Below are positions 1-9,501 of a DNA stretch of 35,578 bases, piece after piece. The stretch comes from Deltaproteobacteria bacterium CG11_big_fil_rev_8_21_14_0_20_45_16. GTDB lineage: Bacteria > Bdellovibrionota > UBA2394. The notes under the pieces were generated by a model. That model worked only from the letters and a program-made list of their open reading frames with translations. It did not search any database and was not told the DNA's origin. Made by a program: the position numbers and the translations under genes. The DNA is taken from positions 1-35,578 of the forward strand of contig PCXB01000059.1 in the NCBI GenBank assembly GCA_002787535.1, written 5' to 3'. The stretch's first letter is position 1, and each line of letters starts with the position of its first letter.

Positions 1-36
1 TATCCACATTCACTTTCTGAATTTCTTTCGACGTGA

Positions 37-1116
37 ACAATCCTTTTCGCTCCGCCACTGAAATCGTTTCCGAAATACGAAGGCTCCGCAAATTATGTTT
101 TCGTTTCAAGCTATCCAAACTCAAAGCTCGATATCTTTCGAATCGATATGACTCAACCCCACGCCTTGCACTGCAACGTGGAAGTCGGGAATCAACCTGG
201 TTTAATCCGACAAGCTGATTTCAACAATGATGGACTCAATGATTTGATTGTTTTTGACTACCAAAAACCCATCGCGACAATATTACTTCAGGTGAACCCG
301 GCTTCTGTCTCCACTTTCTGTCCATCCTTCCGCCAGTACGCTATGTCGACATCTTACTCGATTCACCAAGCTGCCGTTGGGGACATGAATCAGGATGGCT
401 TAGTCGAAATTGTGACGGCAAGTGATAGTCATGTCGTGGATATTTATGCAAATCTAGGATTTGATAATCAAGGAAGGTGGATTGGTTTTGGAAACAAGAT
501 TCAAATCGCATACACAACCTTTCCCCAATCCATTGAATTAAAGGATCTCGATGGCGATCAAGATGCAGATATTGTTTACACTGAAGCCTCTCTTACTGAA
601 AAACTCCAGGTCATCGAAAATAAAGGTTTTCATAAAAACACTCGTACTGGGATTTACGCGTGGGTTTATTCCGATCCTATTACATTGGCGAGTGATATTC
701 CCTTTTTGCAGGCCCAGATCGCCGATATGAATAATGACGGTATTGAGGATATCACTGTTTCCACAGCCTATTCGGACGCAGGTAGTCTATTGGGCAAAGA
801 CTATAATTTTAACTACATCATCCCCCAACCTGTTCAAGTGGGTGTACGACCTCTCGTCATGAAAATTTCTGATTTTAATCATGATTCATATCTTGATTTC
901 ATTACCCTAAACTCTGGAGATAATAGTGTAACCCTTTACTACAATCAGTCTAACGATCCCGGACATTTTGACGAATTCGACAGAATTGATTCACCAACCT
1001 ATGGCGACGTTGCAAAATTTATGGAACTTCGAGATCTAAACCATGACGGTTACGATGATGTGATCGTAGGAAGCTGGAGATCACAAAATATTAATATATT
1101 GATCTACCAACCTTGA
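37..1116 (+). CDS. FG-GAP/VCBS repeat protein, N-terminus missing or broken
   Basis: The protein is a string of FG-GAP/VCBS-type repeats, the calcium-binding blades of an integrin-like beta-propeller usually found on exported or surface proteins. At least six Dx(N/D)xDGxxD-type loops are visible, including DFNNDGLND, DMNQDGLVE, DLDGDQDAD, DMNNDGIED and DLNHDGYDD. The first ATG is at 148, but the same frame is open back to 37 and the translated residues there (YVFVSSYPNSKLDIFRID) look like one more blade. There is no ATG, GTG or TTG between 37 and 148, no ribosome binding site before 148, and an in-frame TGA at 34-36. No signal peptide is seen. The gene therefore probably begins before the window and is interrupted near 34 by a frameshift or nonsense change. 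Its 3' end overlaps the convergent glycosyltransferase gene by 13 bases. The family is clear; the substrate or partner is unknown. Confidence 0.75.
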   Translation, partial: TILFAPPLKSFPKYEGSANYVFVSSYPNSKLDIFRIDMTQPHALHCNVEVGNQPGLIRQADFNNDGLNDLIVFDYQKPIATILLQVNPASVSTFCPSFRQYAMSTSYSIHQAAVGDMNQDGLVEIVTASDSHVVDIYANLGFDNQGRWIGFGNKIQIAYTTFPQSIELKDLDGDQDADIVYTEASLTEKLQVIENKGFHKNTRTGIYAWVYSDPITLASDIPFLQAQIADMNNDGIEDITVSTAYSDAGSLLGKDYNFNYIIPQPVQVGVRPLVMKISDFNHDSYLDFITLNSGDNSVTLYYNQSNDPGHFDEFDRIDSPTYGDVAKFMELRDLNHDGYDDVIVGSWRSQNINILIYQP

Positions 1117-2198
1117 AGCCGGAGACCCTGCATCGCTAAAGCATAAGTACGAGCGAAAATAGATTTTTGAGGATTTTCTCCAGTTTTTCCTGATGATGCT
1201 TCGACCAGATTGTCTAAAAACTGCTCAGCGCTTTGAGCCCAAGAAAATCGCTCGGCATAAGATCGACATTCGGCTCGGTTTACTTGTAGAGCCAGTCGAA
1301 CAGCTTGAGATAAATCTTGGTTCAGTACACCAACACTCTTGCTTCTAATAACATCCTTCGGTCCGGCGACAGAAAAAGCGGCAACAGGTGTGCCGCACGC
1401 GAGAGCTTCGAGCAATACGAGACCGAAGGTATCCGTAAGACTTGGAAAAACAAAGAGATCGGCCTGAGCATAAAATTTGGCAAGCTCGGCGCCAACTTTG
1501 GCTCCATAAAACTTAGCTTCCGGATATTTTCTTTTAAGTTCATTGGCGAGAGGTCCCTCGCCAACGATGTGCTTGGTGCCATTAGTCGGTAGATTTAAAA
1601 ACGCCTCAATATTTTTCTCAACGGCCAGCCGACCTACATAAAGCAAATGAGGGCCGGGCCCTGAAAAAAATTTCTCGTGAGTTTCGGGTCGAAACAAGTC
1701 CGTATCCACGCCTCGAGACCATAGGTCCAGATTTTTAAAACCGTAAGACTGAAGTTCCCGCTTAAGACTCATTGTTGAAACCATCACACCCGACGATGCT
1801 GAATGAAATCGCCTCAAGAAAGCCCGACTCCATCGCATTGGCATTTGCCATCGCTCGTAAACATATTCCGGAAATTTTGTATGGTAAGCTGTTGTAAATG
1901 AAAGTTGATACCTCAAACAAAGTCGTCTCATGGCCCAACCGATTGGGCCCTCGGTAGCGATATGAATCGAATCGTATTCTTCCAGTATGGGTTCAATATT
2001 CGCTGCGAGATAAGATCCGACGCCCATTGCCAAACGAATTTCTGGGTAGGACGGACAAGCCCAGGATCTCATTTCTAGCGGCGAAATCAAATCGACCTGG
2101 TGTCCCTTCTTTTGGAGCTGAGTAATCAAATTCTGAATTGATCGTACAACTCCATTAATCTGAGGAAGCCACGCATCTGTAGCGATTAAAATTCTCAT
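1104..2198 (-). CDS. Glycosyltransferase family 4 (GT-B fold)
   Basis: This 364-residue cytoplasmic protein has the layout of a GT4 sugar-nucleotide-dependent glycosyltransferase. The N-terminal domain begins MRILIATDAWLPQINGVV, the pattern of MgtA/PimB-like mannosyltransferases. The C-terminal Rossmann domain carries LLYVGRLAVEKNIE and the nucleotide-sugar signature FPSLTDTFGLVLLEALACG, with the E-x7-E type acidic pair, followed by GTPVAA. RGVDTDLFRP is the usual hinge motif. It lies 139 bases downstream of the NAGGN operon in the same direction, so it may be transcribed with it, but that gap is larger than within the trio. Donor and acceptor cannot be told from sequence. GDP-mannose and a lipid acceptor would fit the closest family pattern I recognise; this is inference. 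Confidence 0.88.
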   Translation of the reverse strand: MRILIATDAWLPQINGVVRSIQNLITQLQKKGHQVDLISPLEMRSWACPSYPEIRLAMGVGSYLAANIEPILEEYDSIHIATEGPIGWAMRRLCLRYQLSFTTAYHTKFPEYVYERWQMPMRWSRAFLRRFHSASSGVMVSTMSLKRELQSYGFKNLDLWSRGVDTDLFRPETHEKFFSGPGPHLLYVGRLAVEKNIEAFLNLPTNGTKHIVGEGPLANELKRKYPEAKFYGAKVGAELAKFYAQADLFVFPSLTDTFGLVLLEALACGTPVAAFSVAGPKDVIRSKSVGVLNQDLSQAVRLALQVNRAECRSYAERFSWAQSAEQFLDNLVEASSGKTGENPQKSIFARTYALAMQGLRLQGW

Positions 2199-2336
2199 GG
2201 ATTTAGTATGAGAGTGCTGTGTTCAGGGTCTATTAAGCTTTAGATAAATAATTGAACCTTAACCCGAATATAATCAGTTTTTTATGTTTTAACGCAAGCT
2301 GCCGACATCGCAGGTGAAGCGCTCACATCTCAAAAC

Positions 2337-3464
2337 CTAAAGGCTGAATTTCTCGATCGGCTGTTCCGAAAATCCTCGCAAGGGGCCCAATGGCTTTTCA
2401 TCCCGCTTAAAGGTCGGATCACTTTGCATATATAACGCTAGGAGTTCGGCCAATCCAACCAAGGAATTCATATGAGTTCTTTCGTACCCATGAGAAGCAT
2501 CACAACCAAAACAAACTAAGGCCGCCCGAAGATCATTGCCCGCTTCCACCGCGGACGCAGCATCGCATCTATAGTATCGAAAAACATCTCGCGCAAAAGG
2601 AATTTCATTGTCCTTGCAAAGTTTGATCAATTTATGAGTGAGGTGAAAATCAAAGGGGCCCGTGGAGTCCATCATCGCAATTGTTACGCCGGCTTCCAAA
2701 GAATTTTGACCCGGAGCTGAGGTGGCATTATCAATACTCAAAATTTCAGCAACATCTTGATGCAAAATATGTGAGGCGCCTGAACCCACTTCCTCCGAAA
2801 TCGTAAACAAAAGATGACAATCCACAGGAAGAACGGCCTTCGAACTAAGAACGGCCCTCGCGGCAGCCAGCAAAAGAGCCACGCCGGCTTTGTTATCCAA
2901 ATGACGGGAGGCGATAAATCCATTCTCCAAAAATTCACTATTAGGATCAATGGCGACAAAGTCTCCAATGGCAATACCAACTTTTTGAATATCGGATTTT
3001 GATTCGGACGCCACGTCCACGCGAATTTCCAAGTTATCCCAGCTTACTGGCTGCGTATCGATGGCTTCGTTATAGACATGCCCCGAAGCCTTCAAAGGCA
3101 AAATTGTACCTCTGTGCCAAGTTTCATTATCCGAAAATATCGTTACACGCGCTCCTTCCGCAAATCGCGCTGACCATGTTCCTATCGGAGCTACATCTAA
3201 TCGTCCATTTTGCTTCAGTCCACGCACCATAGCCCCAAGTGTATCCACATGAGCTACAATCGCTCGATCCGGGCTGTGATTCTTTCCCTTAAGGTTGGCG
3301 CGAATCGCCCCTCGTCTTGTCAATTCAAACGGAACACCAAGTGATTCTAATTCGGAGCCAACAAAATGCACTATCGAATCTGTGTAACCGGATGGGCTTG
3401 GAATCTCGAGGAGCTTTTTCAGCGTATTTTTCAAATAGGTCCTATCAATCTTTAGCTTATTCAT
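2337..3464 (-). CDS. M42-family peptidase of the NAGGN osmolyte system
   Basis: This 375-residue protein is an M42-type dinuclear metallo-aminopeptidase, the third member of the trio that accompanies N-acetylglutaminylglutamine amide (NAGGN) biosynthesis. Metal-ligand motifs are present in order: AHVDTLGAMV (His, Asp), SRHLDNKAG (bridging Asp), TISEEVGSG (catalytic Glu and ligand Glu), LSIDNATSAPG (Asp) and CDASHGYERTH (His). The start ATG overlaps the stop of ngg by four bases (ATGA), which implies translational coupling. Its role in osmolyte turnover is inferred from conserved gene neighbourhood rather than from a known reaction. It could equally trim or degrade the dipeptide after osmotic downshift. 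Confidence 0.9.
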   Translation of the reverse strand: MNKLKIDRTYLKNTLKKLLEIPSPSGYTDSIVHFVGSELESLGVPFELTRRGAIRANLKGKNHSPDRAIVAHVDTLGAMVRGLKQNGRLDVAPIGTWSARFAEGARVTIFSDNETWHRGTILPLKASGHVYNEAIDTQPVSWDNLEIRVDVASESKSDIQKVGIAIGDFVAIDPNSEFLENGFIASRHLDNKAGVALLLAAARAVLSSKAVLPVDCHLLFTISEEVGSGASHILHQDVAEILSIDNATSAPGQNSLEAGVTIAMMDSTGPFDFHLTHKLIKLCKDNEIPFARDVFRYYRCDAASAVEAGNDLRAALVCFGCDASHGYERTHMNSLVGLAELLALYMQSDPTFKRDEKPLGPLRGFSEQPIEKFSL

Positions 3465-5242
3465 CGTGCTGCCTCATAGATTTTGGTTTGTGGAAATAGC
3501 AAGTCGATAAATTTATCGGCCGTCGGTTGAGGCTCATGATTGGCTAGACCAGGCCGCTCGTTGGCCTCGATAAAAACATATTCCGGCTTTTGAACATCAT
3601 CGATAATCAGATCGAGCCCAACGACTGGAATCTTAAGGGCCTTCGCCGCCGTCTCGGCTACCTCTTTCAAATGCGGATGAAGCTTATCCGTTACATCGAC
3701 AAGACTACCTCCTGTATGCAAATTGGGCGTCAATCTTACGATGACCTCCCTTCCATCTTCCAAAACAGTCGACAGCTTAAGCTTTTGATTTTTTAGACAT
3801 CGCTCCGTTTCGTAATCAACTGGAATTTTACTCTCACCAAAAGTAGCGGCATGAAGTCGCCTGTTCCGCTTCGCAATTAGGCTCTGAATCGTATCTTCAG
3901 CATTGCCCACAACACTTGGTGCTCGCCTTACGGATGCTGCCACCATTACAAAGTCAATTACGACAATTCGTAAGTCGATTCCTTTACAATACCTTTCAAG
4001 AATAACTGAATCACCGAAACCACCTGCCATACCGATCGCTTTGTGCAGTTGGGAGATACTACGAATATTTACCGCAACGCCATTTCCCTGCTCGCCGACT
4101 GCCGGCTTTACAACAATGCCGCGGTGTTTCTTTAAAAATTCTTCAGCAGACTTTTTGCTCGTCACGATCATCTGATCAGGAACTTTCAATCCGGCCGCCT
4201 TCAAAACTTTTAAAGTAGTTGGCTTATGGGAACATCGAAGAAGTGCAATCGCACTAGTCATCTCTGTTAGGGATTCTTGACAAGTAATGGTTCGCCCACC
4301 AAAGGAAAGGGAAAAAATAGCACTTTGTTTATCTAAGATTTCAACACCAATCCCTCGGCGCCTCGCCTCCCGAATAATAATTTCGGCATAAGGATTAAGT
4401 GAAGTTCCCGCTTCAGGCGCCATATAGAGAGGTTCATTGTAGGCGTTCTTATTTTTAACACAAAACACAGGAACACGTTCGAACTTTAACTTCTCATAAA
4501 GCTTAATGGCCCGCTGGTTGTTATGCATCACCGACAAATCAAGATAGCTTCGGCCCTTTGTCATATAATGTTCGATCAAATGCCTAACCATCAACTCGCC
4601 AATCCCAGGCCACTTGGCATGTGGATCTACGGCAAGACTCCACAGGCTGCAGCCTTTCTCTGGATCATTAAAAATTTCGAGATGATCAAGGCCCATAACT
4701 ACCGCCTGGCAACTTTTAGTCCCCCTTTCTTCAGCCATAAAATAGATAAGCTTAGATCCAATGAGATCCTTGGGATTAAATTTTTCCGAAATTCGAACCA
4801 TTCGTCGCTTCTCCAAAAGGAGATTAATTTTTTCAATATCTGCTTTACACTCGGCCCGGCGAATTGAAATATGCTTCATACTCGATCTAGCTGGCCGATA
4901 GTTCTCAAACCAAATTCTAAATGTATGCGAAGGATCCAGAAACAATTCTTGAGGCGCCAGAGATGTCAGAACATGAGGATCGCGTAAATAAAGAGCGATA
5001 TTTCTGGCGCCAACCCTTTCGTCACAAAGCCTATCTTTCAGACCCTCCAAGGATTCAAAAGTATGACCAAAGAGCATTTGGCCCCAGCCACAATCGATGG
5101 AAGCACTCGTTAAGGTTTGATCCCAAAAAGCCTTTTGAGGTCTCTTCCACGAACTTTGCGAGGTTGTCTTCATGACACGCTCGACTCGGGTTAGCTTTAA
5201 AACCTCCGAATTTTGTCTCGAAGTTTTATTTTTTGTTTTCAT
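3461..5242 (-). CDS. ngg: N-acetylglutaminylglutamine synthetase (GNAT plus ATP-grasp)
   Basis: This 593-residue two-domain enzyme makes the N-acetylated glutamine dipeptide, the precursor of the osmoprotectant NAGGN. Residues of roughly 120-270 form a GNAT acetyltransferase domain (LWSLAVDPHAKWPGIGELMV as the acetyl-CoA loop, HNNQRAIKLYEKLKFERV at its end). Residues of roughly 290-585 form an ATP-grasp ligase domain with VVKPAVGEQGNGV as the glycine-rich loop, ILERYCKGIDLRIVVID and the metal-binding FIEANERPGLANHEPQ. Domain order and length match the GNAT/ATP-grasp member of the NAGGN trio. It overlaps asnO upstream and the M42 peptidase downstream by four bases each, so the three are translated as a unit. 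Osmotic induction is expected from the family, but no specific operator was recognised. Confidence 0.93.
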   Translation of the reverse strand: MKTKNKTSRQNSEVLKLTRVERVMKTTSQSSWKRPQKAFWDQTLTSASIDCGWGQMLFGHTFESLEGLKDRLCDERVGARNIALYLRDPHVLTSLAPQELFLDPSHTFRIWFENYRPARSSMKHISIRRAECKADIEKINLLLEKRRMVRISEKFNPKDLIGSKLIYFMAEERGTKSCQAVVMGLDHLEIFNDPEKGCSLWSLAVDPHAKWPGIGELMVRHLIEHYMTKGRSYLDLSVMHNNQRAIKLYEKLKFERVPVFCVKNKNAYNEPLYMAPEAGTSLNPYAEIIIREARRRGIGVEILDKQSAIFSLSFGGRTITCQESLTEMTSAIALLRCSHKPTTLKVLKAAGLKVPDQMIVTSKKSAEEFLKKHRGIVVKPAVGEQGNGVAVNIRSISQLHKAIGMAGGFGDSVILERYCKGIDLRIVVIDFVMVAASVRRAPSVVGNAEDTIQSLIAKRNRRLHAATFGESKIPVDYETERCLKNQKLKLSTVLEDGREVIVRLTPNLHTGGSLVDVTDKLHPHLKEVAETAAKALKIPVVGLDLIIDDVQKPEYVFIEANERPGLANHEPQPTADKFIDLLFPQTKIYEAAR

Positions 5243-7011
5243 AGTTTATGCACCTGAAACCATTCTTCCAAAAGAGCCATCTGCCAAAGCTTAGAACCTC
5301 TAAGCGGTGTAATATGCTCATCCGGATTTTTTAAGATCCCATTAATATAGTCATGGTTGAAGAGAGCTCGGTTTGTTGCCGCCTTGCTTGTGAGAACGTC
5401 CTTTACACGCTCCAAATAAGAGCCTTTCAAAAATTTAAGTGCCGGCACAGGAAAATAACCTTTAGGACGATCAATCACCGAATCGGGAATAAACTGCCGA
5501 GCGACTTCTTTGAGAATATACTTTCCGCCATTGCCAACTTTCCACTTCACAGGAACTTGAGCCGCAAGCTCCACAAGCTCATGATCCAAGAAAGGAACAC
5601 GCGCCTCCAAGCCCCAGGCCATCGTCATATTATCGACTCGCTTCACCGGGTCATCGACAAGCATGACGGTCGTGTCCAAACGTAAGGCCTTGTTGATGGC
5701 AAGATCTGCTCCCTTTTGAACGAAGTGTTCCCGAATAAACTCCTGACTATAATCCTCTCCTATATAAGGACTCGTTATAGCCTTTTTGTACTCAGGAAAA
5801 TCTCGATCCAGAAAGACTCGAGAATAATCATCCACAAGATTCTTCGTCTCAAGAAGAGGTGGATACCAATGATAACCGGCAAACACTTCATCCGCTCCCT
5901 GCCCTGATTGAACCACTTTTATATGCTTCTTAACTTCGCGTGAAAGAAGATAAAAGCCTATAACATCATGGCTAACCATCGGCTCACTCATTGCCTCAAT
6001 ACACTTTTGTAAATTTTCAATCACTTCTTTTGAATTAATGAAAATTCGATGATGATCCGTCTTGAAGTGCTTAGCAATAACATCCGAGTATTCGAACTCG
6101 TCTCCCTTTTCTCCGCCTTCGCTTTCAAAACCAATGGAGAATGTATGCAAATTCCTTTGCCCCATGGCGTCTAACAAGCCAACGATTAAACTGGAATCAA
6201 GACCGCCCGATAGCAAGACTCCTACGGCAACATCGGCCATCATTCGTCTCTTCATAGACTCTTTCAAGGCCATCGCGATTTCAATTTTCCAATCTTCAAA
6301 CTTTCTAGACGCGACTTTTGATACGGTTTCAAAATTTAATTGCCAATATGAGTTAATTTTTATTTCACCGGCAGGCTCGATAATCATTCGGGAAGCCGGC
6401 GGTAATTTTCGAACAGATTTAAGAATAGTCCAAGGCGCCGGAACAACAGAGTGAAAACTCATATAAAAATTTAAAGCTTCTGAGTCTATCTCCGTGCTGA
6501 TCCCTCCCGATTTCACCAGGGCCGGAAGGCTTGATGCAATTCTCAGCTTGCCATCCACTTCCGCGTAATAGAGTGGCTTGATGCCCAATCGATCACGCGC
6601 CATAAAAATACGCCCCGAGTCTCTCTCCCAAATGATAAAAGCAAACATCCCGTTGAAGTGCTTAACACAATCGTCACCCCAGGCATGATAGGCCTTCAGA
6701 ATTACTTCAGTGTCCCCACTTGAAAAAAATGAATAACTCTTAGCCTCAAGTTCCTTTCGAAGCTCTTTATAATTATAGATACAGCCGTTGAAAGAAATTC
6801 CAAGACCAAGTTCGGGATCGAGCATCGGTTGAGAAGCCTTTTCTGTCAAATCGATGACTTTTAGTCTTCGATGACCGACAGCTAAGCGGCCCTGTCGAAA
6901 AGCTCCCGAAGCGTCTGGTCCTCGCGGACTGAGCTCATGGAGCATTTTTTCAACCGATCCTAAGTGGGCGTCCGATCCATCAAGTGCAATTTCGGCACAG
7001 ATTCCACACAT
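5239..7011 (-). CDS. asnO: N-acetylglutaminylglutamine amidotransferase (asparagine synthase-like)
   Basis: This is a class II glutamine amidotransferase fused to an asparagine-synthase-type ATP pyrophosphatase domain, expected to amidate the C-terminus of N-acetylglutaminylglutamine. The frame is open to a GTG at 7023, but I chose ATG 7011 because Ntn-type amidotransferases need the nucleophilic Cys exposed directly after the removed Met (MCGICAE). The N-terminal domain shows RGPDASG, GHRRL and SFNGCIYNYKELR; the synthetase domain shows LLSGGLDSSLIVGL (PP-loop, SGGxDS) and VVQSGQGADEVFAGYHWYP. At 590 residues it matches the NAGGN amidotransferase rather than a generic AsnB by context: it is followed at once by ngg. 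It is the first gene of the operon, with the promoter presumably in 7012-7139. Confidence 0.93.
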   Translation of the reverse strand: MCGICAEIALDGSDAHLGSVEKMLHELSPRGPDASGAFRQGRLAVGHRRLKVIDLTEKASQPMLDPELGLGISFNGCIYNYKELRKELEAKSYSFFSSGDTEVILKAYHAWGDDCVKHFNGMFAFIIWERDSGRIFMARDRLGIKPLYYAEVDGKLRIASSLPALVKSGGISTEIDSEALNFYMSFHSVVPAPWTILKSVRKLPPASRMIIEPAGEIKINSYWQLNFETVSKVASRKFEDWKIEIAMALKESMKRRMMADVAVGVLLSGGLDSSLIVGLLDAMGQRNLHTFSIGFESEGGEKGDEFEYSDVIAKHFKTDHHRIFINSKEVIENLQKCIEAMSEPMVSHDVIGFYLLSREVKKHIKVVQSGQGADEVFAGYHWYPPLLETKNLVDDYSRVFLDRDFPEYKKAITSPYIGEDYSQEFIREHFVQKGADLAINKALRLDTTVMLVDDPVKRVDNMTMAWGLEARVPFLDHELVELAAQVPVKWKVGNGGKYILKEVARQFIPDSVIDRPKGYFPVPALKFLKGSYLERVKDVLTSKAATNRALFNHDYINGILKNPDEHITPLRGSKLWQMALLEEWFQVHKL

Positions 7012-7139
7012 GGATGAGGCCACTATACTGGCTCAAGTCAGATTGCCCAAGAAAGGAATCCTCTTTATTTCCTTAGCTTGATCCTTCCGTCAAAATATTA
7101 CTCATTCATCCAAGAAATAGCTAATCTGAAGCCTAACCG

Positions 7140-7568
7140 ATGAACCAGACATCCCCCAATAAATATTCCGGCCTGACGGAATTTGAAGTCAGGCAAAAAC
7201 AATTCGTCGGCGGCTATAACGAATTGCCCGCATCAAGTTTTAGAAATTTTTTGAAAGTTCTCGTCGAAATTGTTTGCGAACCTATGGTGTATTTACTTCT
7301 TGGCTGTGCCATTATTTATCTTTTTCTGGGAAATTCGACAGAATCGATAAGCTTGGTCGGGTTTCTCATACTGATTCTCGTCATAACGATTTCTCAAGAA
7401 TTTAAGGCAGAAAATGCTCTTAAAGCCCTGAAGGATCTAACAAGTCCACGAGCACTTGTTATCCGAGGTGGTAAAAGGAAAAGAGTTGCGGGACGCGAGC
7501 TGGTAACGAACGATATCGTCATCATCAATGAAGGCGATCGAATTCCAGCGGCCGTTATGCGGCCATGA
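7140..7568 (+). pseudogene. Remnant of a P-type cation-transporting ATPase (N-terminal part only)
   Basis: The 142 residues match the beginning of a P2-type (Ca2+-like) ATPase: a cation-ATPase N-terminal domain (GLTEFEVRQKQFVGGYNELP), two membrane segments around residues 45-95, and the start of the actuator domain (ALKALKDLTSPRALVIRGG, NDIVIINEGDRIPA). A full protein would be about 850-900 residues. Here the frame ends just after GDRIPA, where the family normally continues toward the TGES loop. No DKTGT phosphorylation motif or later membrane segments are found in any frame of the following 280 bases. This is therefore a truncated, non-functional remnant. It is divergent from asnO. Confidence 0.8.
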
Positions 7569-7848
7569 CAGGCCGTTCGATGGAACAGATCGGAAGCGGC
7601 GTCTATTGGGCAAAAATTCCCGCGAGCAGCGCAGGAGGAGATTACGATATTTACAGGGAATGCGTCGTCCGAGCGGCCTCTATAAACGACAATTTCGAAG
7701 TTACGTCAAAAACTCTTTTATCAAAAGAGCTCTGTGAAACAAGCCTACTTTCGCTCGGAAACCGAGAACCCATGAATTAGATAAATCTCAAAGCCAACTC
7801 ACTCCGTCTGCTTCATTTTTATCCCGCCTTAAGATAGAGATAATTGCA
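7569..7848. other. Stretch without a recognisable gene after the ATPase remnant
   Basis: Short open frames exist here (for example a 71-codon frame at 7565-7780), but none has a ribosome binding site or resembles a protein family I know. They may be decayed ATPase sequence scrambled by deletions. The last 70 bases must hold the promoter and leader of the Na/Pi cotransporter gene. Confidence 0.4.
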
Positions 7849-9501
7849 ATGCTTGCCATCGACACTTGGAAGTTTATTGCCGGGCTCGGCCTGTTTCTCT
7901 TTGCGATCACTCTGGTCGAAGAGTCTTTAAAGTATCTTGCTGGAAGATCGTTTAAGAAGCTACTCCGCAAACATACCAACACACACGCGAAAGCCATTTT
8001 AGTTGGAACCGTCTCCACGGCCGTATTGCAAAGCAGCTCTGCCGTTACCTTGATGCTATTGGCTCTGGTCGGAAGCGGCATGATTGGATTGTCGAACGCG
8101 CTCGGAATTGTCTTTGGGGCTAATCTTGGAACTACATTTACCGGATGGATTGTCTCAAGTCTCGGATTTGAATTTCACATCGGCGATGCCGTGCTCCCCC
8201 TCATCGCGGTTGGCTCACTCGCATATGTCTTACTTAATCGACGAAAGAATATTGCAGAACTTGGCAAGCTAATCATCGCCTTCGGACTTTTATTCTATGG
8301 ACTGAACATGATGAAAGAGAGTCTTTCCGATTTCCAGAGTGGATTTAATTTATCCGACTTTCAATCTAACGGAATTTACTCATTTGCTCTTGCAGGCTTC
8401 CTTTTTACGTCAATTATCCAATCAAGCTCAGCGAGTATGGTCCTTGCCTTGACAGCCCTGAATGCGAATATAATTCCTTTACATACTGCAGCAGCTTTTG
8501 TGGTCGGAGCAGATCTGGGAACAACCATTACTGTTATTTTAGGTGCCGTTCGAGGGACAGCCGAAAAAAAACAAGTCGCGGCTTCACATTTTATTTTTAA
8601 TCTTGTTACGACTAGTTTAGCTCTCGCGTTTCTACCTTGGCTTTTGAGCTTTGCACAATATGTTGTTGGAGAAACTCGACCTCTCTATGCCTTAGTCTTC
8701 TTTCAAAGCAGCTTTAATGCGCTTGGAATTTTACTTTTCTGGCCATTTCTTGGACGATTTGCACGCTTCTTAGAGAAGCTATTCATAGCCAAAAGGGATG
8801 AAAGCTTCTTGCTAGATATTGACCCCCGCCAGCCCGAGGCCGGGCTAGAGTCCCTTCTATCATCTGCAAAAGAGATCGTCGCCAGGGCTCGTGAACTAAA
8901 TCACTTTGCTGTTTTGGGAAAAGTAGAAAAATCGAAACTTCAGGCCCTGTGGAACAATGAAGATTCTTATTCGGAACGCTATGTGCAACTTAAAGCTAAT
9001 GAGGCCATGTTAATTGACTATAGCTCGAAACTTCAAGCCGAGACGCTGCACCCAGAGCAAGCCCTAAATTTGCGGCAAATACTTTCGGGACTCAGGAGCT
9101 CCATTATTTCCGTCAAGTGCATTAAGGACATCCGTCACAATTTGAATGAGTTCAAAAATTCTTCGAACGATGAGGTTCACGGAATATTTGAGGAGATGGC
9201 CTCAAGATTTCTAAAGCTCTATGAAAGCTTCGATAGCCTGCTCGCCCCGCGCGAGCTTCCCTTGGCTTTTGAAAATCTTGCCCAAAGTCTAAATGAAATT
9301 GAAAGAGACTATTCGAATTTTATTAGTAGAATTAACGATCTTATTCGCAATGGAAGCCTTCCCCTCAAGCACATCCCGAATATTTTTAATGCCAATAGAG
9401 AGTTTTATAACTCGCATCGCGCCATGGTTTTTGCGATTTCAGATATTTGGCTAGCTCCCGATGAATCTGAAAAACTTGCTCAGCTACCAATTCCCCACTA
9501 G
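7849..9501 (+). CDS. Na+/phosphate cotransporter family protein with PhoU-like tail
   Basis: This 550-residue inner-membrane protein belongs to the NptA/PNaS family. Residues 1-320 hold two inverted membrane repeats, each with the family signature QSSSA (LQSSSAVT near residue 61 and IQSSSASM near residue 191), and each followed by a glycine-rich helix (GANLGTTFTG and GADLGTTITV). Residues of roughly 330-545 form a helical soluble domain of PhoU type, common in bacterial members. The substrate is expected to be inorganic phosphate driven by Na+, though family members have also been linked to other anions. Its last 18 bases overlap the convergent gene at 9484. It stands alone as a transcription unit. 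Confidence 0.9.
   Translation: MLAIDTWKFIAGLGLFLFAITLVEESLKYLAGRSFKKLLRKHTNTHAKAILVGTVSTAVLQSSSAVTLMLLALVGSGMIGLSNALGIVFGANLGTTFTGWIVSSLGFEFHIGDAVLPLIAVGSLAYVLLNRRKNIAELGKLIIAFGLLFYGLNMMKESLSDFQSGFNLSDFQSNGIYSFALAGFLFTSIIQSSSASMVLALTALNANIIPLHTAAAFVVGADLGTTITVILGAVRGTAEKKQVAASHFIFNLVTTSLALAFLPWLLSFAQYVVGETRPLYALVFFQSSFNALGILLFWPFLGRFARFLEKLFIAKRDESFLLDIDPRQPEAGLESLLSSAKEIVARARELNHFAVLGKVEKSKLQALWNNEDSYSERYVQLKANEAMLIDYSSKLQAETLHPEQALNLRQILSGLRSSIISVKCIKDIRHNLNEFKNSSNDEVHGIFEEMASRFLKLYESFDSLLAPRELPLAFENLAQSLNEIERDYSNFISRINDLIRNGSLPLKHIPNIFNANREFYNSHRAMVFAISDIWLAPDESEKLAQLPIPH

Noticed and set aside
1322-1592. ORFs on both strands inside the glycosyltransferase gene
   Set aside because: They are shadows of the conserved C-terminal domain of the glycosyltransferase in other frames.
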